Shown here: in pieces, positions 55,831-64,000 of the stretch
How positions within the stretch are numbered: the stretch's first letter is position 1
How the letters are laid out: the number at the start of each line of letters is the position of its first letter
Assembly: GCA_022710975.1 (NCBI GenBank)
Contig: JAKLGA010000019.1
Span: 105,473-169,472, forward strand
Reading direction: 5' to 3'
Length of the DNA stretch: 64,000 nt
From: Myxococcota bacterium
GTDB taxonomy: Bacteria; Myxococcota; B64-G9
Program-made: the position numbers and the translations under genes
Notes under the pieces: generated by a model
Told to the model about the DNA's origin: nothing
Seen by the model: the letters and a program-made list of their open reading frames with translations, nothing else
Databases searched by the model: none

Positions 55831-58800
55831 CTACGGGTTGACCGTGACCGGGTCCCAGTTCGACCACTGCGTGCAGCCGTAGCGGCAGATCACGCTGAAG
55901 GCGCCGTCGGGATCCGAGGTCATGTCGCCCGTGTAGATGCCGTTGGTCTGGTCGGTGAACGGGCCGAAGACATCGAGGTACTCCGGCCGCCACACGTCCA
56001 GGCTCACGTTGTCGATGTACACGCCCTCGCCGTCCGAGGCGGCCGAGGCGCCCGAGCCCGGACCGATGAAGCGCACCCTCAGGCCCGCGACGCCGTACGC
56101 CTCGCAAGGCAACAGCACGCGGTACCGGAGGTCCGTGTCCCAGTCGTCGACGTGCCCGATCGCGCCAAGTTGGACCCAGTTGGTGTTGTCTACGCTGTAT
56201 TGCACCAGGAAGTAGTCGCCGTTGTCGTGGTTCCCGTAGGCGTACCAGTCCCAGCCGAGCACCAGGAGCTCGTAGGGATCGACGCCTGTGGTGTCGATGC
56301 TGGCCGAGTAGATGTTCGAGCTCGTGTTGTCGTCGAGGCGCACCCACCAGTTGCCCCCACCGAGGTCGATCCGCTCCACGTCCTGTGGTTCTCGGTCGTC
56401 CTCGTTGAAAGGAGCGAAGCCGGTCTGGAAGTCGGCCGACAACAGGCTGGCCGGCGCGGGATAGGGCAGCATGGCCATGATGGTGACCTCGTCCACGGCC
56501 ACGCAGTCCGAGCCATCGCCGCCGCGCTGGTAGAAGTCGATGTAGACCTCGGACGCGTCGTCGGCCTCCGCGGGCAGGAGGAGCAGGAACGTGGTCGGTC
56601 CCTGCGTGATGGCCGTGTCGTCGCCGATCAGGGCCAGCGCCTTCCAGCTGGCGGCATCCAGCGAGTAGCGCACCTCGACCATCTCGTCGTTGTCCATGGA
56701 CAGATCCGACAGGGTCGCTCGCACCATGATCTCCTTGAGGCCGGAGGTGTCCAGGCGGACGCGCAGGTACGAGCCGTTCTGGCAGATGCGGGCGTACCCG
56801 TTGCCGCCGAACACCTGGCGAGTCACCTGCCCGTTGGTGGTGAAGCCCGAGAGGTCGATCTCGAAGTTCTGGTACAGGAACAGCGCATCCAGGTTGCGGC
56901 TGGAGATGCACACGAGGTCACTCACGTCCCGCGCGGCCGGGCACATGTCGAGGGTCACCGGTGTGGGCAGGCCCACGTCCGCGGGGCTCGTCACGTCGAG
57001 CTGCATGCAGTTCGGGTCCGAGCAGATGTTGTTGCAGACGAAGGTGCCCGAGCACGCGTCGGTCGTGCAGCCGTTGAGGTCGTCGCAGTCGCTGGCCGCG
57101 CAGCACTCTCCGCCCGCGCGGCAGGCCGCGGAGCAGCAGATGCCCACGCTGCCGCCGGTGTCGACGCAGACCGTCAGATCCGCGGCCGGGAGGCCGTCGT
57201 CGCACACCCCGGAGCGGCAGCTCGAGTCGCAGCTCTCCTCGGTCATCGCCCCCTGGCAGGCCGCGCCCTCGGTGGCGTGGTTGGGGGCGCACGCCCCGTC
57301 CCCGCTGCAGGTGTCCGGCTTGGTGCACTCGGTGTCATCCTGATCGCCGCAGACCGTGCCGACGGGGTCGAAGCAGGAGTCGCCATCCTCCTGGCAGGTG
57401 TTGCACTCGGTCCCGGGGCACGGGTCGGCGCGGTCCGCGCACGCCCCATCCGTGTCACAGCTCTCCTCGCCATTGCAGTAGAGCGCGTCGGGGCAGGGGC
57501 TGAACTCCGCCGCGTGGTTCGCCAGGCACACCCCGGCGTCGTCGCAGCTGTCCGGATCGGTGCAGGCCGTGTCGAGCGCATCGCCGCAGGAGGTGCCCGG
57601 CGGGTCGAAGCAGCTGCCGTCATCCTCGTTGCAGTGGTTGCAGTCGCTCTCCGGCAGGCAGGGGTTGGCGCCCGGCAGGCAGGCGCCGTCCGCGTCGCAC
57701 TGCTCCGCGCCGTTGCAATAGAAGGCGTCCGCGCACGAGGTGCCGGCCGTCTCGTGGTTCAGCAGGCAGGTGCCCGTGGCGTTGCAGGTGTCCGGGTCGT
57801 CGCAGGCGGTGTCGCTGTTCGAGCCGCAGGCAGCACCCAGCAGATCGAAGCAGCCATCGTCATCCTCGTTGCAGTGCCTGCAGTCGCTCTCGGGCAGGCA
57901 GGGGTTGGTGCCCGCCATGCACGAGCCGTTCGCGCCGCAGCGCTCCGCGCCGTTGCAGTAGGCCGCGTCCGGGCAGGGGGTGTCGGGGGGCGCGTGGTTG
58001 GGCTGGCACACCCCGCTGCCGTCGCAGCTGTCGGGATCGGTGCAGATCGTGTCGCTCGCGCTGCCGCAGGCGGTGCCCGATCCGACGTAGTTCGGCCGGC
58101 ACAGGCCCGCGCCGTTGCAGCTGTCCGGGTTGTCGCACTCGGTGTCGTTGGAGTTGCCGCACGAGGTGTCGATCGGCTCGTCGTTCGGCTGGCAGGCGCC
58201 CGCGCCGTCGCAGCTGTCCGGGTCGGAGCAGTCGGTGTCGGTCGGGTCGCCGCAGGCGACGCCGGGATCTTCGAGGTTCGGCTGGCAGGTGCCCGCCCCG
58301 TCGCAGCTGTCCGGGTCGTCGCAGGCGGAGTCCCCCGGGCTGCCGCAGGCCGTGGCCACCGGGTCGAAGCAGCTGTCGGCGTCCTCGTTGCAGTGGTTGC
58401 ACTCGCTCTCGGGCAGGCAGGGGCTCGTGCCGGCCAGGCACGCGCCTCCGACGCAGGTCTCGGCCCCGTCGCAGAAGTCGCCGTTGTCGCACTCTCCGTC
58501 GCCCTGGCACTGCAGACAGGTGGAGTCCAGATCGTCGATGGCCAGGTCGCAGTCGTTGTCCACGCCGTCCGCGCAGACCGCGTCGCCGAACGGTCCCTCG
58601 AACACCCCGGGGTTCACCGCGAAGACCGTGTCGTCGCAGTCCTCGCCGCAGCCGAGGTTCAGCGGCCCGTACCCGTCCAGGTCCTCGTCCAGGGGCGCGC
58701 CGACGCAGCCCCCGCCCTGGCAGGTGTCGCCCACGGTGCAACCGTCCGCGTCGTCGCAGCCCAGGGTGTTGTTGGCGCTCGCGCAGCCCGAGGCCGCGTC

Positions 58801-60276
58801 GCAGGCGTCGTCGGTGCACAGGTTCCCGTCGTCGCAGTCCTCGGCCAGCTGGATCAGCTCGCACAGGCCCGCCTGGCACACCACCCGGTTCCACGCCAGG
58901 GCGTCGCACGAGCGCGGGCCGCACTCCTCACCCTCGTGGGCCGGGGCGTGGCCGCAGCCGGCGGCGGCGTCGCAGCTGTCGTCCGTGCACAGGCTGCCGT
59001 CGTTGCAGTCCTGGACGTCGCTCCCACTGCAGGCCCCGTTCTCGCAGGTCGGGCCGGTCCACTGGAGGCCCTGGCAGTCGCCCGGCCCGCAGGAGGTGCC
59101 GTTCGATACCGGCACGGGCACGCAGGCGCCAGCCTGCTCGTCGCACGCGCCCGTGTTGCAGGTGTCGGCCGCGCCGCTGCAATCGCGCGCCGGGCCGCCG
59201 CATACGCCCGCAGTGCACACATCCGGGTCCGTGCAGAAGAGCCCGTCGTCGCACGCGCCGCCCTCGTTGGCGGGCGGGTACTGGCAGGCGCCGGCCACGC
59301 AGTCCACCCCGGTGCACACGTCGTCGTCGTCCGGGCAGTCCCCGACGTCCTCGCAGCTCGCGCAGCCCGGGTCAGCGTCGTCGGTCAGCGTGTCACAGTC
59401 GTTGTCCAGCCCGTCCGTGCAGCTCCCGGCCGTGGCCAGATCCTCGAGCGGCGGGTCGGTCACCGGCGGGTGGGCGCACTGGTTCAGCTCCTCGTCGCAC
59501 AGGTCCTGGGTGCACACGTCGGTGTCGCTGCAATCCGGCGGCGTCTCCACGCACACCCCGCCCACGCAGTCGGGGGTGCCGGTGCACCACAGCCCGTCGT
59601 CCAGGCAGTCCCCGGCCACGCTGCAGGCGACGCAACCCGCGTCGGCCCCGTCCGTCAGCCCGTCGCAGTCGTTGTCCACGCCGTCCGAGCAGCTCCCGAC
59701 CGTGGCCACGTCCTCTGGCGGCGAGTTCACCACCGGCGGGTGGTCGCACTGGTCGTTTGCCTCGCTGCACAGATCCTGGGTGCAGGCGTCGGCGTCGGTG
59801 CAGTCTGGCGGCGTCTCCACGCAGCCCCCGTCCACGCACTCGGGTGTGCCGGTGCACCACAGCCCGTCGTCCGGGCAGTCGGCCGCGGTGGTGCACGGCA
59901 CGTCCTCGGCGAGCACCTGGGCCACGTCGCGGGCCGAGGCGAGCTGGCCGTCGCTCACCACCAGGCCGAACACGTAGGCGCCCCGGATGTCCGGGGTGAA
60001 GGTGACCTGGGGCTGGCGCGCCTGGGCTGGATCGAGCGAGGCCTGGCTTCCGGCGGGGGCAGCCAGCAGGGTCCACTCGTAGCCGGACAGGGTGTCCCCG
60101 TCGGGGTCGTAGGAGCCGCTGCCGTCCAGGGTCACCGGCGTCCCGGGCAGGGTGTAGCGATCCGGGCCGGCCACCGCCACGGGCGGCTGGTTCGGTCCGC
60201 TCACGTCGTCGCTGCAGGCCGCCAGGGAGAGGGCCAGGGCCAGCCCCGCGTACCAAGGAATTCGAGTCAGGTTCAT
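55831..60276 (-). CDS. Giant Cys-rich surface lipoprotein with PKD and MopE-like repeats
   Basis: 1481 residues from ATG 60276, with AGGAGC upstream. The signal ends LAAC (lipobox). A PKD-like domain (about 28-120) has NQPPVAVAGPDR and GSYDPDGD, as in the protein at 32798. MopE-like metal-binding motifs, C(S/T)DG(V/L)DNDCD, recur three times (near 200, 290 and 570). Residues 350-1040 are Cys-rich repeats around CGDPxDTxCxDPDSCDGAG and CLPESDCNHCNEDDGSCFDP. The last 370 residues are two beta-sandwich-like domains ending VICRYGCTQWSNWDPVTVNP, closely shared with the next gene upstream. It is probably an extracellular, disulfide-rich or metal-binding protein. Role unknown. Confidence 0.82.
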   Translation of the reverse strand: MNLTRIPWYAGLALALSLAACSDDVSGPNQPPVAVAGPDRYTLPGTPVTLDGSGSYDPDGDTLSGYEWTLLAAPAGSQASLDPAQARQPQVTFTPDIRGAYVFGLVVSDGQLASARDVAQVLAEDVPCTTAADCPDDGLWCTGTPECVDGGCVETPPDCTDADACTQDLCSEANDQCDHPPVVNSPPEDVATVGSCSDGVDNDCDGLTDGADAGCVACSVAGDCLDDGLWCTGTPDCVGGVCVETPPDCSDTDVCTQDLCDEELNQCAHPPVTDPPLEDLATAGSCTDGLDNDCDTLTDDADPGCASCEDVGDCPDDDDVCTGVDCVAGACQYPPANEGGACDDGLFCTDPDVCTAGVCGGPARDCSGAADTCNTGACDEQAGACVPVPVSNGTSCGPGDCQGLQWTGPTCENGACSGSDVQDCNDGSLCTDDSCDAAAGCGHAPAHEGEECGPRSCDALAWNRVVCQAGLCELIQLAEDCDDGNLCTDDACDAASGCASANNTLGCDDADGCTVGDTCQGGGCVGAPLDEDLDGYGPLNLGCGEDCDDTVFAVNPGVFEGPFGDAVCADGVDNDCDLAIDDLDSTCLQCQGDGECDNGDFCDGAETCVGGACLAGTSPCLPESECNHCNEDADSCFDPVATACGSPGDSACDDPDSCDGAGTCQPNLEDPGVACGDPTDTDCSDPDSCDGAGACQPNDEPIDTSCGNSNDTECDNPDSCNGAGLCRPNYVGSGTACGSASDTICTDPDSCDGSGVCQPNHAPPDTPCPDAAYCNGAERCGANGSCMAGTNPCLPESDCRHCNEDDDGCFDLLGAACGSNSDTACDDPDTCNATGTCLLNHETAGTSCADAFYCNGAEQCDADGACLPGANPCLPESDCNHCNEDDGSCFDPPGTSCGDALDTACTDPDSCDDAGVCLANHAAEFSPCPDALYCNGEESCDTDGACADRADPCPGTECNTCQEDGDSCFDPVGTVCGDQDDTECTKPDTCSGDGACAPNHATEGAACQGAMTEESCDSSCRSGVCDDGLPAADLTVCVDTGGSVGICCSAACRAGGECCAASDCDDLNGCTTDACSGTFVCNNICSDPNCMQLDVTSPADVGLPTPVTLDMCPAARDVSDLVCISSRNLDALFLYQNFEIDLSGFTTNGQVTRQVFGGNGYARICQNGSYLRVRLDTSGLKEIMVRATLSDLSMDNDEMVEVRYSLDAASWKALALIGDDTAITQGPTTFLLLLPAEADDASEVYIDFYQRGGDGSDCVAVDEVTIMAMLPYPAPASLLSADFQTGFAPFNEDDREPQDVERIDLGGGNWWVRLDDNTSSNIYSASIDTTGVDPYELLVLGWDWYAYGNHDNGDYFLVQYSVDNTNWVQLGAIGHVDDWDTDLRYRVLLPCEAYGVAGLRVRFIGPGSGASAASDGEGVYIDNVSLDVWRPEYLDVFGPFTDQTNGIYTGDMTSDPDGAFSVICRYGCTQWSNWDPVTVNP

Positions 60277-60427
60277 GCTCTGCTCCTGAACGCTCCAGCC
60301 CGGGAGAGACGCCGCCCAGCCGGGCTGAGTTTGGAGATCGTCGCATCCTACCAGGATTCCGGGCCCGGAGGAACAGGCCCCCTCTGCCCCGGAGGGGCGG
60401 GGGGGGGCAACGGAGCGGCAGGGGCGC

Positions 60428-63400
60428 CTACGGGTCCACCTGGACCAGGTCCGGATCCGACCACAGCGAGCAACCGTAGCGGCAGATCACCTCGAAGGTG
60501 CCGTCCGGGTTCGAGGTCATGCTGCCCGTGTAGTGGCCGTTGGTCATGTCGGTGAAGGGCCCGAACACGTCGAGGTAGGCGGGTCGCATCACGTCCAGGC
60601 TCACGTCGTCCACGATGATTCCCTCGGTGTCATCCGCGACAGCCGAGTAGTCAGGCCCGATGAACCGGACCTGGAGGCTGGCCTGACCGTAGGCTTCACA
60701 CGGCAGAAACGCGCGGTAGCGCATGTCCGCGGCCCAGCCATCCTGGTGGCCGATGGCCCCGAGCTGAAACCACCGGGCGCCATCCAGCGAGTACTGGACC
60801 AGGAAGTAGTCCCCGGGCTCGAGCGTCCCCCAGGTGTACCAGTTCCAGCCCAGGATGAGCAGGTCGTAGGGGTCCACCCCGGTGGTGTCGATGGTCACGG
60901 AGTAGATGTTCTCGTTCACGTTGTCGTCCATCTGGATGTAGAAGTCGCCGAAGAACGAGTTGCGATAGACATCCTCCGTTTGGGGGTCAACCTCGGTGAA
61001 CGGCGCGAAGCCCGCCTGGAAGTCGGCGGTGAGCAGGTTGGCACCCGCGGCGAGTGGGAGCAGGGCCGCGATGGTCACGTCGTCCACGGCCGCGCAGGGG
61101 TTGCCCGCGCCACTCCGCTGGAAGAAGTCGACGTAGACTGCGGCCGCGTTGTCCGCCTCCGGGGGCAGGATGACCTGGAACACGGTCCTGCCCTCCATCT
61201 CGACCGCGTCGTCGCCCGTGAGCGCCAGCACCTTCCAGTTCGCCTGGTCGAGCGAGTAGCGGATCTCGAGGAACTGGTTGTTGCCGAGGCCGATGTCCCA
61301 CATGGTCGCGCGCACCAGGATGTCCCCGAACCCGGTGGCGTCGATCCTGGCGCGCATGTAGGAGCCGTTCCCACAGACCTGGGCGAACCAGTTCCCGTCG
61401 ACCTCCTGCTGGCGGGTCACCGTCACGTTCGTGTTGAGGGTGAACCCCGAGAGGTCCGTCCCGAAGTCCTGGTGGAGGAACACGCTGTCCCAGTTGCGAT
61501 CCGAGTAGCACACGAAGTCGCTCACGTCCCGGACGTCCGGGCACATCTGGATGCTCACCGGGGTGGCCACGTCCACCGTGGCCGGCTCGGTCACCTCGAG
61601 AACCATGCATGCCGGATCCGGGCAGGTGCTGTCACACAGGAAGCTCCCGTCGCAGGCATCCGTGGTGCAGGTGTTGTCGTCGTCGCAGTCGATGGCCGCG
61701 CAGCACTCCCCGCCCGCCCTGCAGACCGACGCGCAGCAGATGCCCTCCAGGCCCGCGCCGCTGTCCGTGGTGCACACGGTCAGATCGGGCGCGGCCGTGG
61801 TGGTGCTGCAGAGGCCGTTCGCGTCGCAGGTCGAGTTGCACTCCTCCGGGTCCACGCCGTAGCAGGTCGTGCCCTCGGCCACGTGGTTGGGTTCGCAGAT
61901 CCCGTTCCCGTCGCAGCTGTCCGGGTGGGTGCACTCGGTGTCGCCCAGATCACCGCACGCGGCGCCCGCCGGATCCAGGCAGCTGTCTTCCGCCTCGTTG
62001 CAGCGGTTGCAGTCGCTCTCGGGCAGGCACGGGTTGATGCCCGGCGCACACGCGCCGGCCCCGTCGCACTCCTCGTCGCCGTTGCAGAAGAGCGGGTCGG
62101 GGCAGGCGAAGCCCGGGGCCTCGTGGTTCACCAGGCAGGCGCCCGCGCCGTCGCAGGAGTCCGGGTTGTCGCAGGCCGTGTTGGCCGGATCCCCGCAGGC
62201 GAAGCCCGGGGCCTCGTGGTTCACCAGGCAGGCGCCCGCGCCGTCGCAGGAGTCCGGGTTGTCACAGTCCGTGTTGGCCGGATCCCCGCAGGCGAAGCCC
62301 GGGGCCTCGTGGTTCACCAGGCAGGCGCCCGCCCCATCGCACGAGTCCGGGTTGTCGCAGGGCGTGTTGGCCGGATCCCCACAGGCGAAGCCCGGGGCCT
62401 CGTGGTTCACCAGGCAGGCGCCCGCCCCGTCGCACGAGTCCGGGTTGTCGCAGGGCGTGTTGGCCGGATCCCCACAGGCGAAGCCCGGGGCCTCGTGGTT
62501 CACCAGGCAGGCGCCCGCCCCGTCGCACGAGTCCGGGTTGTCGCAGGCCGTGTTGGCCGGATCCCCGCAGGCGAAGCCCGGGGCCTCGTGGTTCGCCAGG
62601 CAGGCGCCCGCCCCGTCGCACGAGTCCGGGTTGTCGCAGGCCGTGTTGGCCGGATCCCCGCAGGCGAAGCCCGGGGCCTCGTGGTTCACCAGGCAGGCGC
62701 CCGCGCCGTCGCAGGAGTCCGGGTTGTCGCAGGCCGTGTTGGCCGGATCCCCGCAGGTGAAGCCCGGGGCCTCGTGGTTCACCAGGCAGGCGCCCGCCCC
62801 ATCGCACGAGTCCGGGTTGTCGCAGGGCGTGTTGGCCGGATCCCCGCAGGCGAAGCCCGGGGCCTCGTGGTTCACCAGGCAGGCGCCCGCCCCATCGCAC
62901 GAGTCCGGGTTGTCGCAGGGCGTGTTGGCCGGATCCCCACAGGCGAAGCCCGGGGCCTCGTGGTTCGCCAGGCAGGCGCCCGCCCCGTCGCACGAGTCCG
63001 GGTTGTCGCAGGCCGTGTTGGCCGGATCCCCGCAGGCGAAGCCCGGGGCCTCGTGGTTCACCAGGCAGGCGCCCGCGCCGTCGCAGGAGTCCGGGTTGTC
63101 GCAGGCCGTGTTGGCCGGATCCCCGCAGGCGAAGCCCGGGGCCTCGTGGTTCACCAGGCAGGCGCCCGCCCCATCGCACGAGTCCGGGTTGTCGCAGGCC
63201 GTGTTGGCCGGATCCCCGCAGGCGAAGCCCGGGGCCTCGTGGTTCACCAGGCAGGCGCCCGCGCCGTCGCAGGAGTCCGGGTTGTCGCAGGCCGTGTTGG
63301 CCGGATCCCCGCAGGCGAAGCCCGGGGCCTCGTGATTCGCCAGGCAGGTGCCCGCGCCGTCGCACGAGTCCGGGTTGTCGCAGGGCGTGTTGGCCGGGTC

Positions 63401-64000
63401 TCCGCAGGCGAAGCCCGGGGCCTCGTGGTTCACCAGGCAGGCGCCCGCGCCATCGCAGGAGTCCGGGTTGTCGCAGGCCGTGTTGGCCGGATCCCCGCAG
63501 GCGAAGCCCGGGAGCTCGAGGTTCGCCAGGCAGGTTCCCGCCCCGTCGCAACTGTCGGGGTTGTCGCAGGCCGTGTTGGCCGGATCCCCGCAGGCGAAGC
63601 CCGGGGCCTCGTGGTTCACCAGGCAGGCGCCCGCGCCATCGCAGGAGTCCGGGTTGTCGCAGGCCGTGTTGGCCGGATCCCCGCAGGCGAAGCCCGGGGC
63701 CTCGTGGTTCACCAGGCAGGCGCCCGCGCCGTCGCACGAGTCCGGGTTGTCGCAGGCCGTGTTGACCGGATCCCCGCAGGCGAAGCCCGGGAGTTCGTGG
63801 TTCTCCAGGCAGGCGCCCGCGCCGTCGCAGGAGTCCGGGTTGTCGCAGGCCGTGTTGGCCGGATCCCCGCAGACGAAGCCCGGGGCCTCGTGGTTCACCA
63901 GGCAGGCGCCCGCGCCGTCGCAGGAGTCCGGGTTGTCGCAGTCCGTGTTGGCCGGATCCCCGCAGGCGAAGCCCGGGGCCTCGTGGTTCACCAGGCAGGC
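60428..64000 (-). CDS. Giant Cys-rich repeat protein, 5' end beyond the window
   Basis: 1191 codons are visible; the frame is still open at 64000 on the minus strand, so the N terminus and signal are missing. Residues up to about 623 are at least twenty 31-residue repeats (consensus NHEAPGFACGDPANTACDN followed by PDSCDGAGACLV), each with four Cys. Then come non-repeat Cys-rich motifs (CLPESDCNRCNEAEDSCLDP) and two C-terminal beta domains ending VICRYGCSLWSDPDLVQVDP. The last 430 residues parallel the gene at 55831, so the pair arose by duplication. It is probably an extended extracellular protein. A GTG near the edge is not the true start. Confidence 0.82.
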   Translation of the reverse strand, partial: ACLVNHEAPGFACGDPANTDCDNPDSCDGAGACLVNHEAPGFVCGDPANTACDNPDSCDGAGACLENHELPGFACGDPVNTACDNPDSCDGAGACLVNHEAPGFACGDPANTACDNPDSCDGAGACLVNHEAPGFACGDPANTACDNPDSCDGAGTCLANLELPGFACGDPANTACDNPDSCDGAGACLVNHEAPGFACGDPANTPCDNPDSCDGAGTCLANHEAPGFACGDPANTACDNPDSCDGAGACLVNHEAPGFACGDPANTACDNPDSCDGAGACLVNHEAPGFACGDPANTACDNPDSCDGAGACLVNHEAPGFACGDPANTACDNPDSCDGAGACLANHEAPGFACGDPANTPCDNPDSCDGAGACLVNHEAPGFACGDPANTPCDNPDSCDGAGACLVNHEAPGFTCGDPANTACDNPDSCDGAGACLVNHEAPGFACGDPANTACDNPDSCDGAGACLANHEAPGFACGDPANTACDNPDSCDGAGACLVNHEAPGFACGDPANTPCDNPDSCDGAGACLVNHEAPGFACGDPANTPCDNPDSCDGAGACLVNHEAPGFACGDPANTDCDNPDSCDGAGACLVNHEAPGFACGDPANTACDNPDSCDGAGACLVNHEAPGFACPDPLFCNGDEECDGAGACAPGINPCLPESDCNRCNEAEDSCLDPAGAACGDLGDTECTHPDSCDGNGICEPNHVAEGTTCYGVDPEECNSTCDANGLCSTTTAAPDLTVCTTDSGAGLEGICCASVCRAGGECCAAIDCDDDNTCTTDACDGSFLCDSTCPDPACMVLEVTEPATVDVATPVSIQMCPDVRDVSDFVCYSDRNWDSVFLHQDFGTDLSGFTLNTNVTVTRQQEVDGNWFAQVCGNGSYMRARIDATGFGDILVRATMWDIGLGNNQFLEIRYSLDQANWKVLALTGDDAVEMEGRTVFQVILPPEADNAAAVYVDFFQRSGAGNPCAAVDDVTIAALLPLAAGANLLTADFQAGFAPFTEVDPQTEDVYRNSFFGDFYIQMDDNVNENIYSVTIDTTGVDPYDLLILGWNWYTWGTLEPGDYFLVQYSLDGARWFQLGAIGHQDGWAADMRYRAFLPCEAYGQASLQVRFIGPDYSAVADDTEGIIVDDVSLDVMRPAYLDVFGPFTDMTNGHYTGSMTSNPDGTFEVICRYGCSLWSDPDLVQVDP
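62130..64000 (-). repeat. Tandem array of a 93-bp coding repeat (at least 20 copies)
   Basis: The period is exactly 93 bp (31 codons), so the frame is kept. Twenty full units are visible from about 62130, and the array continues past 64000. Copies differ at a few positions, such as Ala/Asp/Pro before the third Cys, Val/Ala/Glu at the unit end, and LELP in two or three units. Silent variants (GCGCCGTCGCAGGAGTCC versus GCCCCATCGCACGAGTCC) recur in mixed order, pointing to recent expansion and gene conversion. Confidence 0.97.

Noticed and set aside
60380..60425. G-rich hairpin between the two giant genes as a terminator
   Set aside because: GCCCC/GGGGC pairing is strong, but no T-run follows on the minus strand and GC-rich runs pair easily by chance.
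56152..60555. 1467-codon open frame antisense to the Cys-rich lipoprotein
   Set aside because: Low-complexity Arg/Val/Ala product mirroring the repeats on the other strand; the minus-strand reading has a signal peptide, domains and ribosome site.
61869..63335. Repetitive plus-strand frame through the 93-bp array
   Set aside because: It is a shadow of the minus-strand repeat protein with no start context or recognisable domain.
62130..64000. CRISPR array
   Set aside because: The 93-bp period has no unique spacers; the whole unit is repeated and coding.

Overview
The window is GC-rich DNA with densely packed genes, short operons and frequent start/stop overlaps. It looks like a Gram-negative deltaproteobacterial or Myxococcota-type chromosome. 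The evidence is lipobox lipoproteins, a TonB-dependent receptor, two serine/threonine kinases with the myxobacterial-style HRDISPQN catalytic loop, a GspE/PilB ATPase with a PilZ-FHA protein, MopE-like Cys-rich surface proteins and a sigma-54-like promoter. Rubrerythrin and a selenocysteine-type formate dehydrogenase suggest anaerobic or microaerobic growth. The taxonomic placement is inference; there is no rRNA in the window.

The main result is a selenocysteine set. A complete tRNA-Sec gene (selC, anticodon UCA, 8-bp acceptor stem, own terminator) lies at 12646-12742. The formate dehydrogenase catalytic subunit at 36343-39408 reads through an in-frame UGA at its active-site position, with a strong bSECIS-like hairpin just downstream. 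A DUF1573 lipoprotein at 7275-8483 has an in-frame UGA exactly where its paralogue at 9355-10470 has the first Cys of a CxC motif, also followed by a hairpin at the right distance. I read it as a candidate new exported selenoprotein, with the three DUF1573 paralogues carrying U-x-C, C-x-C and C-x-S.

Layout. 1-195: end of an acidic-tailed gene. 7100-197 (minus): GspE/PilB ATPase, Ycf46-like AAA+ protein, gpsA, PilZ-FHA, GH5 endoglycosylceramidase-like lipoprotein, small membrane protein. 7275-11600 (plus): DUF1573 selenoprotein, DUF47/PhoU-like protein, two more DUF1573 lipoproteins. 12545-11619 (minus): glycerophosphodiester phosphodiesterase. 16095-12795 (minus): YfiR-like protein and a CHASE8 hybrid kinase. 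16288-20512 (plus): PlsB-like acyltransferase, second GpsA, App1-like phosphatase and HxpB-like HAD, a compact phospholipid-precursor cluster. 20585-28811: adenosine deaminase, rubrerythrin, PEGA kinase, OFA-family transporter, PDZ/thioredoxin-like lipoprotein, and a kinase fused to a TonB C-terminal domain. 28816-32621: sigma-54-like control region with an unknown gene, then a TonB receptor operon. 32798-36242: Cys/Gly-rich lipoprotein and MtfA-like peptidase. 36343-42393: formate dehydrogenase operon (Sec catalytic subunit, fused FeS-NrfD subunit, FdhE). 42482-55814: S9 peptidase, transketolase, SecD-like lipoprotein, TyrRS, U32 peptidase, second OFA transporter, amidohydrolase, small unknown protein, DUF4921. 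55831-64000 (minus): two giant Cys-rich proteins, the last a 93-bp tandem array running off the window.

The formate dehydrogenase and the second OFA transporter carry the same 16-bp palindrome (TTGACA-N4-AGTCAA) upstream, suggesting co-regulated formate uptake and oxidation. No gap between genes exceeds about 200 bp.
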